The notes: generated by a model not told the origin, from the sequence alone. A stretch of DNA of 64,000 nt from Tritrichomonas musculus (GCA_039105265.1 JAPFFF010000028.1:1240001-1304000), one strand, 5' to 3'. Counted from the first letter of the stretch, positions 44,382 to 55,006 are shown. Numbers and translations: made by a program.

Positions 44382-44457
44382 TACAACTTGGCCGAGTGGT
44401 TAAGGCGAGGGGTTACCTTGGGCTTGTCCCGCGTGGGTTTGAATCCCATGGTTATCG
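44382..44457 (+). tRNA. tRNA-Ser-like gene lacking a normal anticodon arm (pseudo-tRNA)
   Basis: The D arm GCCGAGTGGTTAAGGC (44391-44406) and A box TGGCCGAGTGG are those of class II tRNAs. The B box GGTTTGAATCC (44436-44446) lies in a T arm with a 5-bp stem (GTGGG with CCCAT). A run of 12 T follows at once (44458-44469), a Pol III stop. The variable arm TTGGGCTTGTCCCGC looks like tRNA-Ser. Only about 10 bases stand where a 17-base anticodon arm should be, so no anticodon can be assigned. The acceptor stem pairs at 5 of 7 positions. I call it a tRNA-Ser-derived pseudogene or Pol III unit. Confidence 0.6.
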
Positions 44458-44557
44458 TTTTTTTTTTTTAAGTGTCATGTTATTTTTTGAATGTCATGTT
44501 TTTTGATATATAATTTCTTTTAAATTTTTTGTTTTATCTATTTATTTCGCTTTTTTT

Positions 44558-47500
44558 ATGGACAAAACATTTGGCAAATTCCAAAAACTTCATCAACAAC
44601 GGTGGATTAAAATCAAAAACAAATATTTACAAGATAAGTTAAATAAATTTAAATTTTATAATATTACCGAAGTTCCAATTTCAGATTTTCATAATAATTC
44701 AAAAATCATCATAATTAATAAAAATAAAACAGTTCATTGCAAATATTTTATTATTTGTTTTGATGATAAAATATTTTTTTTAGATAATGACCAAAATTCG
44801 ATTGATTCTTTTTCAAGACAATATAAATCGCTAAATAAACATTCAAAAATATATAATTTAAACGAAATTTTAGATTCAAAAAATAATTTTCATGAAGAAA
44901 TTGAAAATTTTTCAAAAGAATTTGAATCTTGCAATTTTAATTCAGAATATAAATCAAATATTCAAATGAAAACACTATGGACCGAAATTATTTACTGTAT
45001 TTGTGGTTTTTTGATACAAAAAGCTTTAATTAATACAAAAAACGATCAAAACAATAATTCAAATCTAGATTTCAACGAAATGAAGCTTGAAATAAGTAGA
45101 AAAGACGAATGCTATGCTATATTAAGAATACTAGGTAATGGCAGTGATGGTTATGTTTATTTAATATATTTTTTTCCGGAAGATAAGATATTTGCTCTAA
45201 AATCACCTTGTATTGAAGAAGTTGCTTTAACTAAAAGAGAAAGGGACAATTTTTTAAATTTAAATTATCCTTTTATGCCTAAATATTATGGTCATATCCA
45301 GGTTAACAGAGAATATCACCTAATGCTTGAATATATTAACGGAAAAACACTAGACAAATATGATTTTGGCTCATTAAGCGACAATGATTTGAACAATATA
45401 ATATATGAATTAATGCTTACAACCCAGCGCATTCACACAAAAGGTTACATGTATCGTGATTGGAGATTACAAAATATCATTATAAATGAAAATAATGATA
45501 TTACTTTAATTGACTTTGGTCGGATGATTCCTCAAGATAGCCAAGAAATAACTTTATCTCTAAATTTTATCATAAATCCACCAGAACTTGATTCAAAACA
45601 AAAGATATCTGATAAAACAGACAATTATTTATTGGCTTTTATAATTTATTTGATACAACACAGACTTACAAGTGAAGTTAAAAAATATCAAGATTTTTTT
45701 AATTCCATTAAATTTGATGAAAAAGAAAAAAAGTTTTATGAACCTTGCTTTCAAAAAGATCCGAATAAAAGAGCATCAATAAGCGAAATGATTCATTTAT
45801 TTTATATTACTTTTTTATACAAAAATACAACTAAAGGCAGAAAAGAACAATACTTAATAAGTCTTTTAGAAGATAATGTACAAAGATCAGTACAACTTAT
45901 AGATTATTTTACTCTTGGAGTTTTTTATGAAAGTGATGATTATGTTCCACGTGATATTCCAAAAGCAGTCAAATATTATACATATGCAGCTGAAAAGGGA
46001 CATTTAAGATCACAATATAATTTAGGGGAAATTTATTATAATGATAAAAATACTGAAAAAGCAATGAAATATTACCAACTTGCAGCAGATAAAAATCATG
46101 CAAAATCATTGTATATGCTTGGGAAAATTTATTATAAGGATAAAAATACTTCTCAAAATATCAATTATGCCATTAAGTATTTAAATTTAGCTGCACAGCA
46201 GAATTATCATAGAGCACAATATGAACTTGGGGTTATTTATTATTCTGGCGAAATTGTCTCATATGATATTAAAAAAGCAATTGATTATTTCACATCTGCT
46301 GCAAAACAAAACAACCCGAAAGCACAATATTATCTTGGTGTTATTTATTCAGACAAAAAAAATCAAGAATATTATAATATAAAAAGAGCAGTTGAATATT
46401 GGACTCTCGCTGCCAATCAAAATATCGTAAGCGCACAATATAATCTTGGTAATATATATTCAGATTCAAAAAATTCACAATTTGATCCAAGTAAAGCTCT
46501 TGAATTTTATTTAATGGCTGCTAAACAAAATGATAGAGATTCTCTTTTCAACTTAGGGCGTTTTTATTCAGCTAATAATACTAAATATCATGATTTAAAA
46601 AAAGCAATTGAGTGTTTCAAAAAATCAGCTAAATTAGGTGTAAGTGATGCTTGGTATAGTATTGGACATATATATGAAAAACATATAAAAAATTATGAAG
46701 AGGCAATAAAATATTATAAACTTTGTGCTGATCAAGGAAATCCTAGTGCTCTGTATAAACTTGGTAATATTTTTGAAAAAGGAGATTATGTTGAAGGTGA
46801 TATAAAAACAGCAATCCAATATTATGAACAAGCTTCAAAATTAGGAAATTCTAAAGCTATGTGTAAACTTGGATCCATTTATGAAAATGGCCAACATATC
46901 CCAATAAATATAGACAAAGCAATCCATTATTATGAAGATGCATCAAAATTGAATAATGCTTATGCTCAATTTAATCTTGGAATGATTTATTATGACAAAA
47001 AATATAACAAATTTGATATCCAAAAAGCAATACAATTTTTGGACCTTGCTGCTAAAAACAATCATACAAATGCACAATATGTTCTTGGTACTATTTATGA
47101 AAGGAGCGATTATATTGCTAATGATATTTATAAAGCTATTGCTTATTATAAACGAGCTGCTGATGAAGGGAATCATCGCAATTCACAAAATAATCTTGGT
47201 AAAATATACTATAATGAAATAGGAGGCATATCCAGGAATGTAAATGAAGCACTAAAATATTTTCAACTTGCTGCTAAAAATAAGTGTCCAAATGCAATTT
47301 ATCATCTTGGAAAAATTTATGAAGAAGGAAAGCATGGAATTAGTAAAAATATTACAAAGGCATTGGATTGTTTCAACCAAGCAGCTAAATTAAATGAAAA
47401 TAATGCCCAATATCATCTAGGAAAAATTTACAAAGAAGGAACTTATAATCTATATAATATTAACTTAGCCGTTGATTTTTTAACACGTTCTGCAAATCAA

Positions 47501-48262
47501 AATAATAAAGAAGCACAATATCAACTTGGAAGACTCTATGAACTTGGCAAACAAGTTAAACTTGATATTCATAAAGCTATTAATTACTATAAATCTGCTG
47601 CTGATAATGGACATATATTGGCTCGATTTTACTTAGGAAGTATTTACTTTGAAGGTCGTTATGTTGACCGTGACTATGAAAAAGCTCTCTACTATTTTAG
47701 AGAAGCATCAACTGGAAACACGTGGGCCAAAAATAATTTTGCCGTTATTTACAAAGTAGGAAAAGGAATAAAAGCTGATTTAAGCAAATCAACAGAGCTA
47801 TTTAAAGAAGCAATTAAACAGCATGATTACGTTGCTGGCTTTAACTTAGCTCATTCTATTTATTTCAATAATATACCAAGCATAGATGAGGCAATTGAAT
47901 ATTTAATGATAGCTACCTTACAAAAGATTATTTACTCACTTGATCTTTTGTGTTTGGCTCTCATCAAAAAATACGATTCTTCAAATATAGATAAATTTAA
48001 GCCCATACTTTATAAAAAGAGAGGAGAAGAAGGTGACATTTTATTTAAGAATGTAAAAGGTAACATCGAGACAAAAAAATTGAGGAATCACTCTAATATT
48101 GAATCATTAAAAAAAATTTTGGAAGGAATCAATCTTGTATATTATGGAAATAATATTGAAAATCTCACTGAAAAGAAAAAAATGGAAGTAGAAACTCATA
48201 CCATACCTGCACTTGGAAACCATTTTATTCAAGCTTTTCAAAATAAAATTTCTGACATGTAA
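44558..48262 (+). CDS. Sel1-repeat protein with kinase-like head (1234 aa)
   Basis: Residues 1-160 are a module shared with the Sel1/kinase gene at 8660-12197 ('KKLHQQRWIKIKNKYL'-like start, 'CKYFIICFDDKIFFLD'). A kinase-like domain follows (about 180-430): loop 'LGNGSDGYVYLI', Lys in 'IFALKSP', catalytic loop 'YRDWRLQNIII' (His to Tyr, and the usual Lys after HRD changed to Arg) and DFG intact ('LIDFGRMI'). From about 450 to 1110 there are about 18 Sel1 units ('A.Y.LG.IYY......DI.KAI.YY..AA'), then a tail of about 110 aa with no clear fold. The altered catalytic loop suggests weak or no kinase activity, so a scaffold role is likely. The frame is unbroken. Confidence 0.85.
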   Translation: MDKTFGKFQKLHQQRWIKIKNKYLQDKLNKFKFYNITEVPISDFHNNSKIIIINKNKTVHCKYFIICFDDKIFFLDNDQNSIDSFSRQYKSLNKHSKIYNLNEILDSKNNFHEEIENFSKEFESCNFNSEYKSNIQMKTLWTEIIYCICGFLIQKALINTKNDQNNNSNLDFNEMKLEISRKDECYAILRILGNGSDGYVYLIYFFPEDKIFALKSPCIEEVALTKRERDNFLNLNYPFMPKYYGHIQVNREYHLMLEYINGKTLDKYDFGSLSDNDLNNIIYELMLTTQRIHTKGYMYRDWRLQNIIINENNDITLIDFGRMIPQDSQEITLSLNFIINPPELDSKQKISDKTDNYLLAFIIYLIQHRLTSEVKKYQDFFNSIKFDEKEKKFYEPCFQKDPNKRASISEMIHLFYITFLYKNTTKGRKEQYLISLLEDNVQRSVQLIDYFTLGVFYESDDYVPRDIPKAVKYYTYAAEKGHLRSQYNLGEIYYNDKNTEKAMKYYQLAADKNHAKSLYMLGKIYYKDKNTSQNINYAIKYLNLAAQQNYHRAQYELGVIYYSGEIVSYDIKKAIDYFTSAAKQNNPKAQYYLGVIYSDKKNQEYYNIKRAVEYWTLAANQNIVSAQYNLGNIYSDSKNSQFDPSKALEFYLMAAKQNDRDSLFNLGRFYSANNTKYHDLKKAIECFKKSAKLGVSDAWYSIGHIYEKHIKNYEEAIKYYKLCADQGNPSALYKLGNIFEKGDYVEGDIKTAIQYYEQASKLGNSKAMCKLGSIYENGQHIPINIDKAIHYYEDASKLNNAYAQFNLGMIYYDKKYNKFDIQKAIQFLDLAAKNNHTNAQYVLGTIYERSDYIANDIYKAIAYYKRAADEGNHRNSQNNLGKIYYNEIGGISRNVNEALKYFQLAAKNKCPNAIYHLGKIYEEGKHGISKNITKALDCFNQAAKLNENNAQYHLGKIYKEGTYNLYNINLAVDFLTRSANQNNKEAQYQLGRLYELGKQVKLDIHKAINYYKSAADNGHILARFYLGSIYFEGRYVDRDYEKALYYFREASTGNTWAKNNFAVIYKVGKGIKADLSKSTELFKEAIKQHDYVAGFNLAHSIYFNNIPSIDEAIEYLMIATLQKIIYSLDLLCLALIKKYDSSNIDKFKPILYKKRGEEGDILFKNVKGNIETKKLRNHSNIESLKKILEGINLVYYGNNIENLTEKKKMEVETHTIPALGNHFIQAFQNKISDM

Positions 48263-48591
48263 CGTTTTTTATTGAAAAGCGTTTTTTTTTTTTTAATAAA
48301 AATATTTATTTTTTACAGTTATTTTATCAATATATAATATGAAAGCTTTTATCAGAAATCCCCAATGCAATAACTCTTCATCATAAACATTTTGTCATAT
48401 ACAAATAAGCATGCATAGTATTTTATAATTATATATCTATATTTTAAAAATAATTAGCATTATATTTTTTTATTTATCAAGAAAAACGTGCCTTTGTTAT
48501 TAAATTTTATTTCTATGTTCTTAGGCTGAATTTATTTGAATTACTGACTGAACCGAATCGAATCTGACTTTTTCTGTTAATTGAAATAATT

Positions 48592-48609
48592 TGACCTTTC
48601 AAGGTCAAA
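48592..48609. promoter_or_regulatory. TTGACC / GGTCAA inverted repeat upstream of a kinase relic
   Basis: TTTGACCTT and AAGGTCAAA form 9-base perfect arms. It lies about 45 bases upstream of the kinase relic at 48640, the same setting as near live genes at 12197, 36314 and 62298. Confidence 0.35.
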
Positions 48610-48639
48610 TAATTTTTTATATAAATTTGATTTGGCATA

Positions 48640-48995
48640 TGCAATATGTGATTTTTCTTGTGCAATGCAAAGCAAAGATGACATATTTAATGGGCCATTT
48701 TGTGGTATACCAATTTATTCAGCTCCAGAAAAATTGAATAATGGTTAATTAATTAAATATTTATGAAATAGGATTTTTATTATTTTTTGATATATGGAGT
48801 TTAAGAGTTGTCATATATACTCTTCTTACTGGCAGGCTTCATTTTGGGGTTAACAATGCAAATATTTCATATGAACAAATAATTAATTTGATCAATAAAA
48901 ATCCTATCGATATTGAAAATAAAAGTACTTTTTAAGAAGATTTCATTAACCTGATCTTTTAGATGCTTCAAACAGAACCAAAATATAGATAAGTA
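48640..48995 (+). pseudogene. Protein kinase relic (activation segment to C lobe)
   Basis: Plus-strand frames read 'ICDFSCAMQSKDDIFNGPFC' then 'GIPIYSAPEKLNNG' (DFG changed to DFS, then the G-x-P-x-Y-x-A-P-E segment), a stop, then 'DIWSLRVVIYTLLTGRLHFG' (subdomain IX), and finally 'MLQTEPKYR' (subdomain XI). The order and spacing are right for a kinase, but stops and a shift break it and the N lobe is absent. The relic is too broken to show as one open frame. Confidence 0.7.
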
Positions 48996-49157
48996 AAAAT
49001 GAATTTTTTTTTTTTTTAGTAATGAAACTTAAAGAAATAATCAAGGATAATAAACTAACTCTAAAAAGAGAGTTAATTTCATCCAAAATGCAAACAAAGA
49101 TGTATTCTTAATGTATTTCAATTTCAATTTCAATGTATCGAAAAAACATTGGATAAT

Positions 49158-51803
49158 TTAATGATTTGTAACTTTTGTAGAGCCTGGAATGCCAAATGTC
49201 CTGAATTCCTTCTGTGTTTTAAAACGTCCTGGTAGAACAATCTTTTCCAATTTTTGGCATTTCAAAGAATTTGGACCAATAATTTTAACCTGTGTAGGAA
49301 TTGACAAATCCTTCAAATTATCACATCCACTGAAAGCTTCAAATTCAATTCTAACTAAAAAATCAGGAAATTGAACATTTTCAAGTGAACAGCAGCCAAA
49401 AAATGTTGATTTATCGATTTTTTCAACATTAATTGGAATGCTTATTTCTTTCAATGATGTGCATAATTTGAAAGCTTCAGACCCAATAGAAGTAATTGAA
49501 TTAGGAAGATCAATTTTCGACAATGATGTGCAGTTAATGAAGGCACTATTTCCAATGGTTTCAAGTAAACTAGGCATTGCTACTTCTACAAGATTTGGAC
49601 AATTTTTGAAGGCATCAATTGGGATTTCACGTAATGAATTAGGCAAAACAACTTTTTTCAATTTTTGGCAGTCAGCAAAAATTCTTTCTCCTATTTCATT
49701 AATCAAATCAATATAACAAACTTCAACTAATTCTTCGAATTCTTTAAAGTTATGCAAATAACTATGCATTTTATGTTGAGATCCAATTTTGATATATTTA
49801 ATATTTTTCTTTGTAAATTCATCAGCATCAATTATTTGAGAAAAATATAAGGCAGCATCAATTTTAACTTCGTTTTCCAAATCAGCTTTTAAATTGTAAA
49901 TTGAGTCTCTAATTTGAGTAGAAGAAACAGATGAAATATCATACTCGATGATCATTTCTTTGAAGTTTTTAATTTCATTTTTGCAAAAATCAGAATTCTT
50001 TGTCAATTTATTATTACTATACAAACATTCAGTAGCCCATGATGCAATGTATATTGAATCCAATATTTGATAATTTTCTATTAAAGATATCAATGGCCTG
50101 TTTGGTTTATCTGTTCTAATTTCAATGAAATTTAACTTATTTTCATCGTTTCTTCCCTTTGGAACAAAATCTGATATTCTTCTCAAAATTGAGTTGACTT
50201 TCTTCAAATTATCATCTTTATCAACTGCAATGAAGAATTCATGAAATATCGTGAATTGATTTTGACCAGAAATTTTATTAAATGAGTCAATTGAAATGGA
50301 TTTAATCAATTCTTGTTCTTTTTTAGCAATTTTGCTAAGTAATGCAATTTTTTCTATTTCCTGAATATCAGTAAGAATTTGATTTTGAGCTTGAGAACTT
50401 TTTGAAAATGCTCGTAAATCTAGTCTATTTTGTCTTGGTATGCTAGCTATTGTATTTCTTCTTGGTTTAGTATTTTGTGGTAGTGGAGGTGGAGTAGGTT
50501 TTGAAGGAGTATTTGAAGGAGTATTTGAATTATCTAATACTCTCTTTAATTCTTTAATTGTTTCTTCAAGTTGAACAGTTTTATCATTCATTTGCTTGTT
50601 TGATTTTTTAAGCTTTTCATTCTCATTAATTAGATTAGCATTTTCTGTCTTAAACTTTTTATTTTTTTGATTAATTGAGTCTATTAATTCTTGCATTTTA
50701 CTTTTGGAATTTTTAAGAGAATCTTTCTTAGAAGTGATATCATTAATTTGTATCTTTAATTCTTTCTTTTCTTTTTCAGCTTTTTCCAAATATTTTAAAA
50801 GAAATGGAATGTAAATATCTTCATTCAATCCATTGTTTGTTTCATGAACACAAAGATCAGTATTATCTTTTTTATCGATTGATTGGACGAATTTGAAAAC
50901 AGAGCTTTTATTTACATTTTTCAGAAAATAATCACGATCAGTGTAATCATCTCTTCCAAGTTTTTCATTGAATGCAAGTGACTTATATATTTCTTCAAAT
51001 GATGGACGCTTTTTTATATCTTGATTCCAACATTTTTCAATCAAAATTCTGAACGATCGTGTGACAAAATCTGGAATTTCTGGTCTCTTTCCTTCTTTAA
51101 CCAAATTTATGATTTGAATTACTGACTTTTCTGGATATGGCTCCAAATTTGTTATAGCTTCATATAATATTATCCCAAATGCATATACATCAATTTCTAA
51201 AGAATAGTGAGGTTTGTCATCCATCATTTCTGGGGCTTGATATATAACAGTGGATTGATCTTTCGATTGCGTTTGCTGACAAATTTTCTCTAATTTTTTG
51301 GCAAGTCCAAAATCACCGATATGAGGATGATTGGCCTTATCAAGTAAAATGTTACTTGGCTTTAGATCCCTGTGCTCAATTTTGTTTTCATGTAAGATCA
51401 TCATTCCTCTTGCTATACCAATTAGTATTATTTGTAAAGGAGTAAAATCAAAATCTTCTTGATTTCTTATGCTTCGAATTCTACGTAAGTAGTTTTCTAA
51501 ATTGTACTCTGCTAAATCGGTGATTATTGTGTAACACCCTCTATCATCAAAATTATATTCGGAATATCCATGAAATTTTATTATTGTGGGATGCTCGATT
51601 TGCGCCAAAATTTGTATCTCTCTTAGCTGAGATTCATTATCATTTTTATATTCATCTTTCATAACTTTTGCCGCAAAGCGTTTTTGACTTTTCTTGTGCA
51701 TAACTTCATATACTGTTGCAAAACTTCCAAACCCAATCTTGTTAACTATTTTGTATTCTTTTAAATTAATTTTTCGATTTTCTGGTATATTATCTGTGTT
51801 CAT
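49158..51803 (-). CDS. Protein kinase fused to coiled coil and BspA-like LRR (881 aa)
   Basis: The kinase domain (about 15-285) has all key residues: 'IGFGSFATVYEV', 'FAAKVMK', 'HRDLKPSNILLD', 'DFGLAKKL', 'APEMMDD', and the 'KRPSFEEIYKSL' end typical of TKL-like kinases. A coiled coil follows (about 335-420, heptads of Lys/Glu/Leu), then a Pro-rich link ('PSKPTPPPLPQ', about 430-440), a helical region with no known fold (450-670), and six or so LRR_5 units (about 690-870; 'CTSLSKIDLPNSITSIGSEA'). The kinase looks active. A sensing or docking role for the LRR part is inferred from the fusion. The start ATG lies 8-14 bases after an Inr-like TCATTTT. Three 43-base repeats lie just upstream. Confidence 0.9.
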   Translation of the reverse strand: MNTDNIPENRKINLKEYKIVNKIGFGSFATVYEVMHKKSQKRFAAKVMKDEYKNDNESQLREIQILAQIEHPTIIKFHGYSEYNFDDRGCYTIITDLAEYNLENYLRRIRSIRNQEDFDFTPLQIILIGIARGMMILHENKIEHRDLKPSNILLDKANHPHIGDFGLAKKLEKICQQTQSKDQSTVIYQAPEMMDDKPHYSLEIDVYAFGIILYEAITNLEPYPEKSVIQIINLVKEGKRPEIPDFVTRSFRILIEKCWNQDIKKRPSFEEIYKSLAFNEKLGRDDYTDRDYFLKNVNKSSVFKFVQSIDKKDNTDLCVHETNNGLNEDIYIPFLLKYLEKAEKEKKELKIQINDITSKKDSLKNSKSKMQELIDSINQKNKKFKTENANLINENEKLKKSNKQMNDKTVQLEETIKELKRVLDNSNTPSNTPSKPTPPPLPQNTKPRRNTIASIPRQNRLDLRAFSKSSQAQNQILTDIQEIEKIALLSKIAKKEQELIKSISIDSFNKISGQNQFTIFHEFFIAVDKDDNLKKVNSILRRISDFVPKGRNDENKLNFIEIRTDKPNRPLISLIENYQILDSIYIASWATECLYSNNKLTKNSDFCKNEIKNFKEMIIEYDISSVSSTQIRDSIYNLKADLENEVKIDAALYFSQIIDADEFTKKNIKYIKIGSQHKMHSYLHNFKEFEELVEVCYIDLINEIGERIFADCQKLKKVVLPNSLREIPIDAFKNCPNLVEVAMPSLLETIGNSAFINCTSLSKIDLPNSITSIGSEAFKLCTSLKEISIPINVEKIDKSTFFGCCSLENVQFPDFLVRIEFEAFSGCDNLKDLSIPTQVKIIGPNSLKCQKLEKIVLPGRFKTQKEFRTFGIPGSTKVTNH

Positions 51804-51810
51804 TGTTTTA

Positions 51811-51817
51811 AAAATGA
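51811..51817 (-). promoter_or_regulatory. Inr-like TCATTTT before the kinase-LRR gene
   Basis: Read on the minus strand, TCATTTT lies 7 bases before the ATG at 51803, matching the trichomonad initiator consensus and its usual distance. Confidence 0.45.
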
Positions 51818-51924
51818 AGTATTTTTAGAATTGTTTGGAAAAATTGATTCAAATGAACGTTTCAATCATGAATTTCATAGTTAAAAAGTGGCAGCGTTTT
51901 TTTTTTTCCTAATTTCATAGAATT

Positions 51925-52057
51925 TATTAAGCTTTTTGAATTGTTTGGAAAAAAAATAATCGTTATTTATTAAGCTTTTTGAATTGTTTGGAAAAAAAAT
52001 AATCGTTATTTATGAAGCTTTTTGAATTGTTTGGAAAAAAAATAATCGTTATTTAAA
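51925..52057. repeat. 43-bp direct repeat, three copies
   Basis: AAGCTTTTTGAATTGTTTGG recurs near 51929, 51972 and 52015 (43-base period), and copies differ by about one base. A half-copy of the word GAATTGTTTGGAAAAA lies at 51830, in the presumed leader of the kinase-LRR gene. Confidence 0.9.
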
Positions 52058-52060
52058 TAA

Positions 52061-52693
52061 CGAAAAGTAATTCTTTTTTACTAAATGGAAACTTAAATTA
52101 ATATCAAATCGATTAAAGATTTATAAACAAAACACACTTTTTCCCCATTTTCTTTCTCAGATATATCTACAATAAACTTTGTTTTTTAATTTTCGCGTGT
52201 AATCTTACGGTTTCTAAGAATTTAATTTCAAATATTGAATGATTTATTTTAAATAATAATTATTATTTTATCAAATGAACATTTTATCTATGTGTATATA
52301 TAATATTATAATTCTAACTCTTTGATATAGAGATTTGGTAGGGGTTTTTTACTCTAGACATAATTCTAAAATGCTAAACCTAAACTTTCTAATCAAGAAT
52401 GAATGGGATCGTTACATCATGCCTTATGATTCAAAATACATAATTTCCTTGCTACTTCGGAAAAATTTTTGGTTAAAATTCAATAGTAAAATAGAATAAT
52501 ATGAAATGTTTCAAACATTTTTTTTATATCTTGATATATTTTTATTTTTATTTTGTAATATTCTCACTATTTTTACCTTTAACATATTTTTGAAAAATGG
52601 ATCTAACTTCACTCAATTACACTTCTAACAAAATACTTGGAAGCAAACATTTTAAAGAAAATGTTTTAGTCATTTTAAATTGTTTATTAATTT
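52061..52693. other. AT-rich spacer
   Basis: No gene or other feature is supported. Confidence 0.5.
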
Positions 52694-55006
52694 TTATGCT
52701 TCTTCACTAGTTTCCAAAATATCAATTCCTCCTTTGTCTTGTAAAAACTGCGCAATTTTTATGCTATTAATTTGGAGTGCTTGGTGCAAAGCTGATACTT
52801 TTTGAGGGATTCCTTCATCTGAGAGAACAATGCACTTGCAATTAATATCAACTTTCTGGCAATCCAACAGAAGCTGAACTGTGTCAATTTTTTGATTTTC
52901 AACTGATATAAGCAATGGAGTTTTTTCTTCTCTCTCTACATTACTATCAGACAATCTTTGAAATTGAATTTCATTATATTGGTGGAAATCTAACTCATCA
53001 TCAAAAATATTATGAGCATAATTCATATCAACAAGATTAGCAAAATAGAATCCATTATTATCATCTTCATAAGAATCAAAATACAAGTACAAATCAGTTT
53101 GATATTTTCTTTCTTCTTCTTTATTGGAATTAAATTTATACAAAATCATATGTGAATTAACATTAATTTTTGAATGACCTAACAAAAGACGAATAATTTC
53201 AATGTTGTTTTTAATTACAGCAATTTGTAAAGCATTTCTTTCTTGATATTCATTACCTTTATATCCTTCAAAGCCATGGTATGTGAAATCATGATATCTT
53301 GATGAAATATTAACATCAATTTTAGGATGATTTAATAAAAGCTTTACAATTTCAATGTTTTCATTTTCAACAGCAAGAATCAACGGTATTTTATCTATGT
53401 ATCTATCATGCCCTTGCGGAAAACTATAAGTTCCATCATTATGTCTACATATCTGGTTAACATTTACATTTGGATGACTCAATAAAAGCTCGACTATTTT
53501 TGTATATCCTTTTTCAATGGCGATATGCAGAGCAGTTTTTTCAATATGATAAGAACCATAATTTCCGAAATCATGATATTCAAGTTTATTATTTACATCA
53601 ATATTTGGATCAGATAATAAAAGCTTAACCACTTCTTCATTACCATGTATCACAGCTTCATGTAATGGACTTACAATTTTCTTATATACTCCTCTTATTT
53701 TATGATGAAAAATTAAATTATTATAGTCTTCTTCTTCTTCATCAGTTTCATCTTCGTCATCATCATCATCTGATGAATCTCCTACATAATTACTTACTCT
53801 TAAAAGGGATTGAACATTAACATCAATATTTTTATTAGATAATAAAATTTTAACAACTTCATTATTTCCTTTTTCAATGGCTGCACTTAGTCCTGTTTGA
53901 ACAGTAAACATTCCTTTGAATTTTTCATTAATGTCAATATTATTTGAATGATCTAGAATGTATTTGACAATAAACGGATTGTCAAATATACAAGCAAAAT
54001 AAAATGAAAATTTATCATCTATTATTTTATCTGGAAAATAATCAAAATTGAAACATTTGACACTCCTTGACAAACATTTTTTATCATTTAATAAATTATC
54101 TTCAATGTATCGTGCAATTTCATTATGATGACAATTTATTGCTCCATTTAGACAAGATTCATAAGAATTCAAGTAAACAGGAACTTTATATTCTTCAATC
54201 AAGTGAATTAATTCATGATTTCTCCCATGAATTGAATACATCCATAATAACGAATTACTTTGCTTAATTTCAGAATTGTTGTTCATAAGCAAATATTTGA
54301 AAATTTGTAGTGATCCATAAAAAGCAGAATATTCAAGTAAACTTACTGAAAACATATTCATTAAATTACTGTTTGTTTCAAAAATTGATTTGTTTATTTT
54401 TGCCAATGGTGAAATGTTGCTTCTATTGATATAAACAATGAATTCATCAATTGAATCTTTTTGAATCAATTGACAAAGATAATGATGATTTTCTGCTCTT
54501 TTTCTATTGATTTCAAAATCATCTGAATTTATTTCTGGCATCTTTTTGGCTTTGTTTATCAATTTGGAAGATAAAGATGATTTTAGTTCTGGATAAAAAT
54601 AGAAAGGATAACCTTGTCTCTTATACTTGCCGCTCGTAATGATTTGTACAATTGTTTTATCAAATTTGAGAAGCTGTTTTTCAATTAAAAATAATAAAAT
54701 ACGTTTGTTTCCTTCGAATAAATTGAATATTTGGATGTTGGAATAAAATTTCTGGATTTCGGGAATGAAATATGATATAATATTTTCAATTTTGGGGAAA
54801 AAGTCGGAAACACGATGATGATGATTGGAAATCTCTACAATTAAATGAAACAATGTGTTTAAATCTTCATGACTGTTTTTAATTGATTGACCATCAAAAA
54901 TATCAGTTAATTGTTTGAAATCATCATTAATATGGCCGTTATCCAAGTATTCTAAGAGATTATGGTAAAGTTCTTTCTTCTCTTCTAAATATTCAACAAA
55001 ATTCAT
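52694..55006 (-). CDS. Ankyrin-repeat protein of the DUF3447 type (770 aa)
   Basis: The N-terminal 340 residues match the DUF3447-like leader common in trichomonad ankyrin proteins ('LLEYSAFYGSLQIFKYLLMN', 'CLNGAINCHHNEIARYIEDN'). From about 370 to 760 there are seven or so ankyrin units ('KTALHIAIEKGYTKIVELLL' then 'SHPNVNVN'), with unusually long loops between them. One loop is acidic ('DSSDDDDDEDETDEEEEDYN', about 410-430). There is no signal or membrane helix. Ankyrins bind proteins; the partner is unknown. The frame starts with a TTG one codon earlier, so the ATG at 55006 is chosen. A 63-base foldback lies 22 bases before it. The loop-rich layout may explain how the relic at 18835-20110 came to have spacers at the same place. 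Confidence 0.85.
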   Translation of the reverse strand: MNFVEYLEEKKELYHNLLEYLDNGHINDDFKQLTDIFDGQSIKNSHEDLNTLFHLIVEISNHHHRVSDFFPKIENIISYFIPEIQKFYSNIQIFNLFEGNKRILLFLIEKQLLKFDKTIVQIITSGKYKRQGYPFYFYPELKSSLSSKLINKAKKMPEINSDDFEINRKRAENHHYLCQLIQKDSIDEFIVYINRSNISPLAKINKSIFETNSNLMNMFSVSLLEYSAFYGSLQIFKYLLMNNNSEIKQSNSLLWMYSIHGRNHELIHLIEEYKVPVYLNSYESCLNGAINCHHNEIARYIEDNLLNDKKCLSRSVKCFNFDYFPDKIIDDKFSFYFACIFDNPFIVKYILDHSNNIDINEKFKGMFTVQTGLSAAIEKGNNEVVKILLSNKNIDVNVQSLLRVSNYVGDSSDDDDDEDETDEEEEDYNNLIFHHKIRGVYKKIVSPLHEAVIHGNEEVVKLLLSDPNIDVNNKLEYHDFGNYGSYHIEKTALHIAIEKGYTKIVELLLSHPNVNVNQICRHNDGTYSFPQGHDRYIDKIPLILAVENENIEIVKLLLNHPKIDVNISSRYHDFTYHGFEGYKGNEYQERNALQIAVIKNNIEIIRLLLGHSKINVNSHMILYKFNSNKEEERKYQTDLYLYFDSYEDDNNGFYFANLVDMNYAHNIFDDELDFHQYNEIQFQRLSDSNVEREEKTPLLISVENQKIDTVQLLLDCQKVDINCKCIVLSDEGIPQKVSALHQALQINSIKIAQFLQDKGGIDILETSEEA

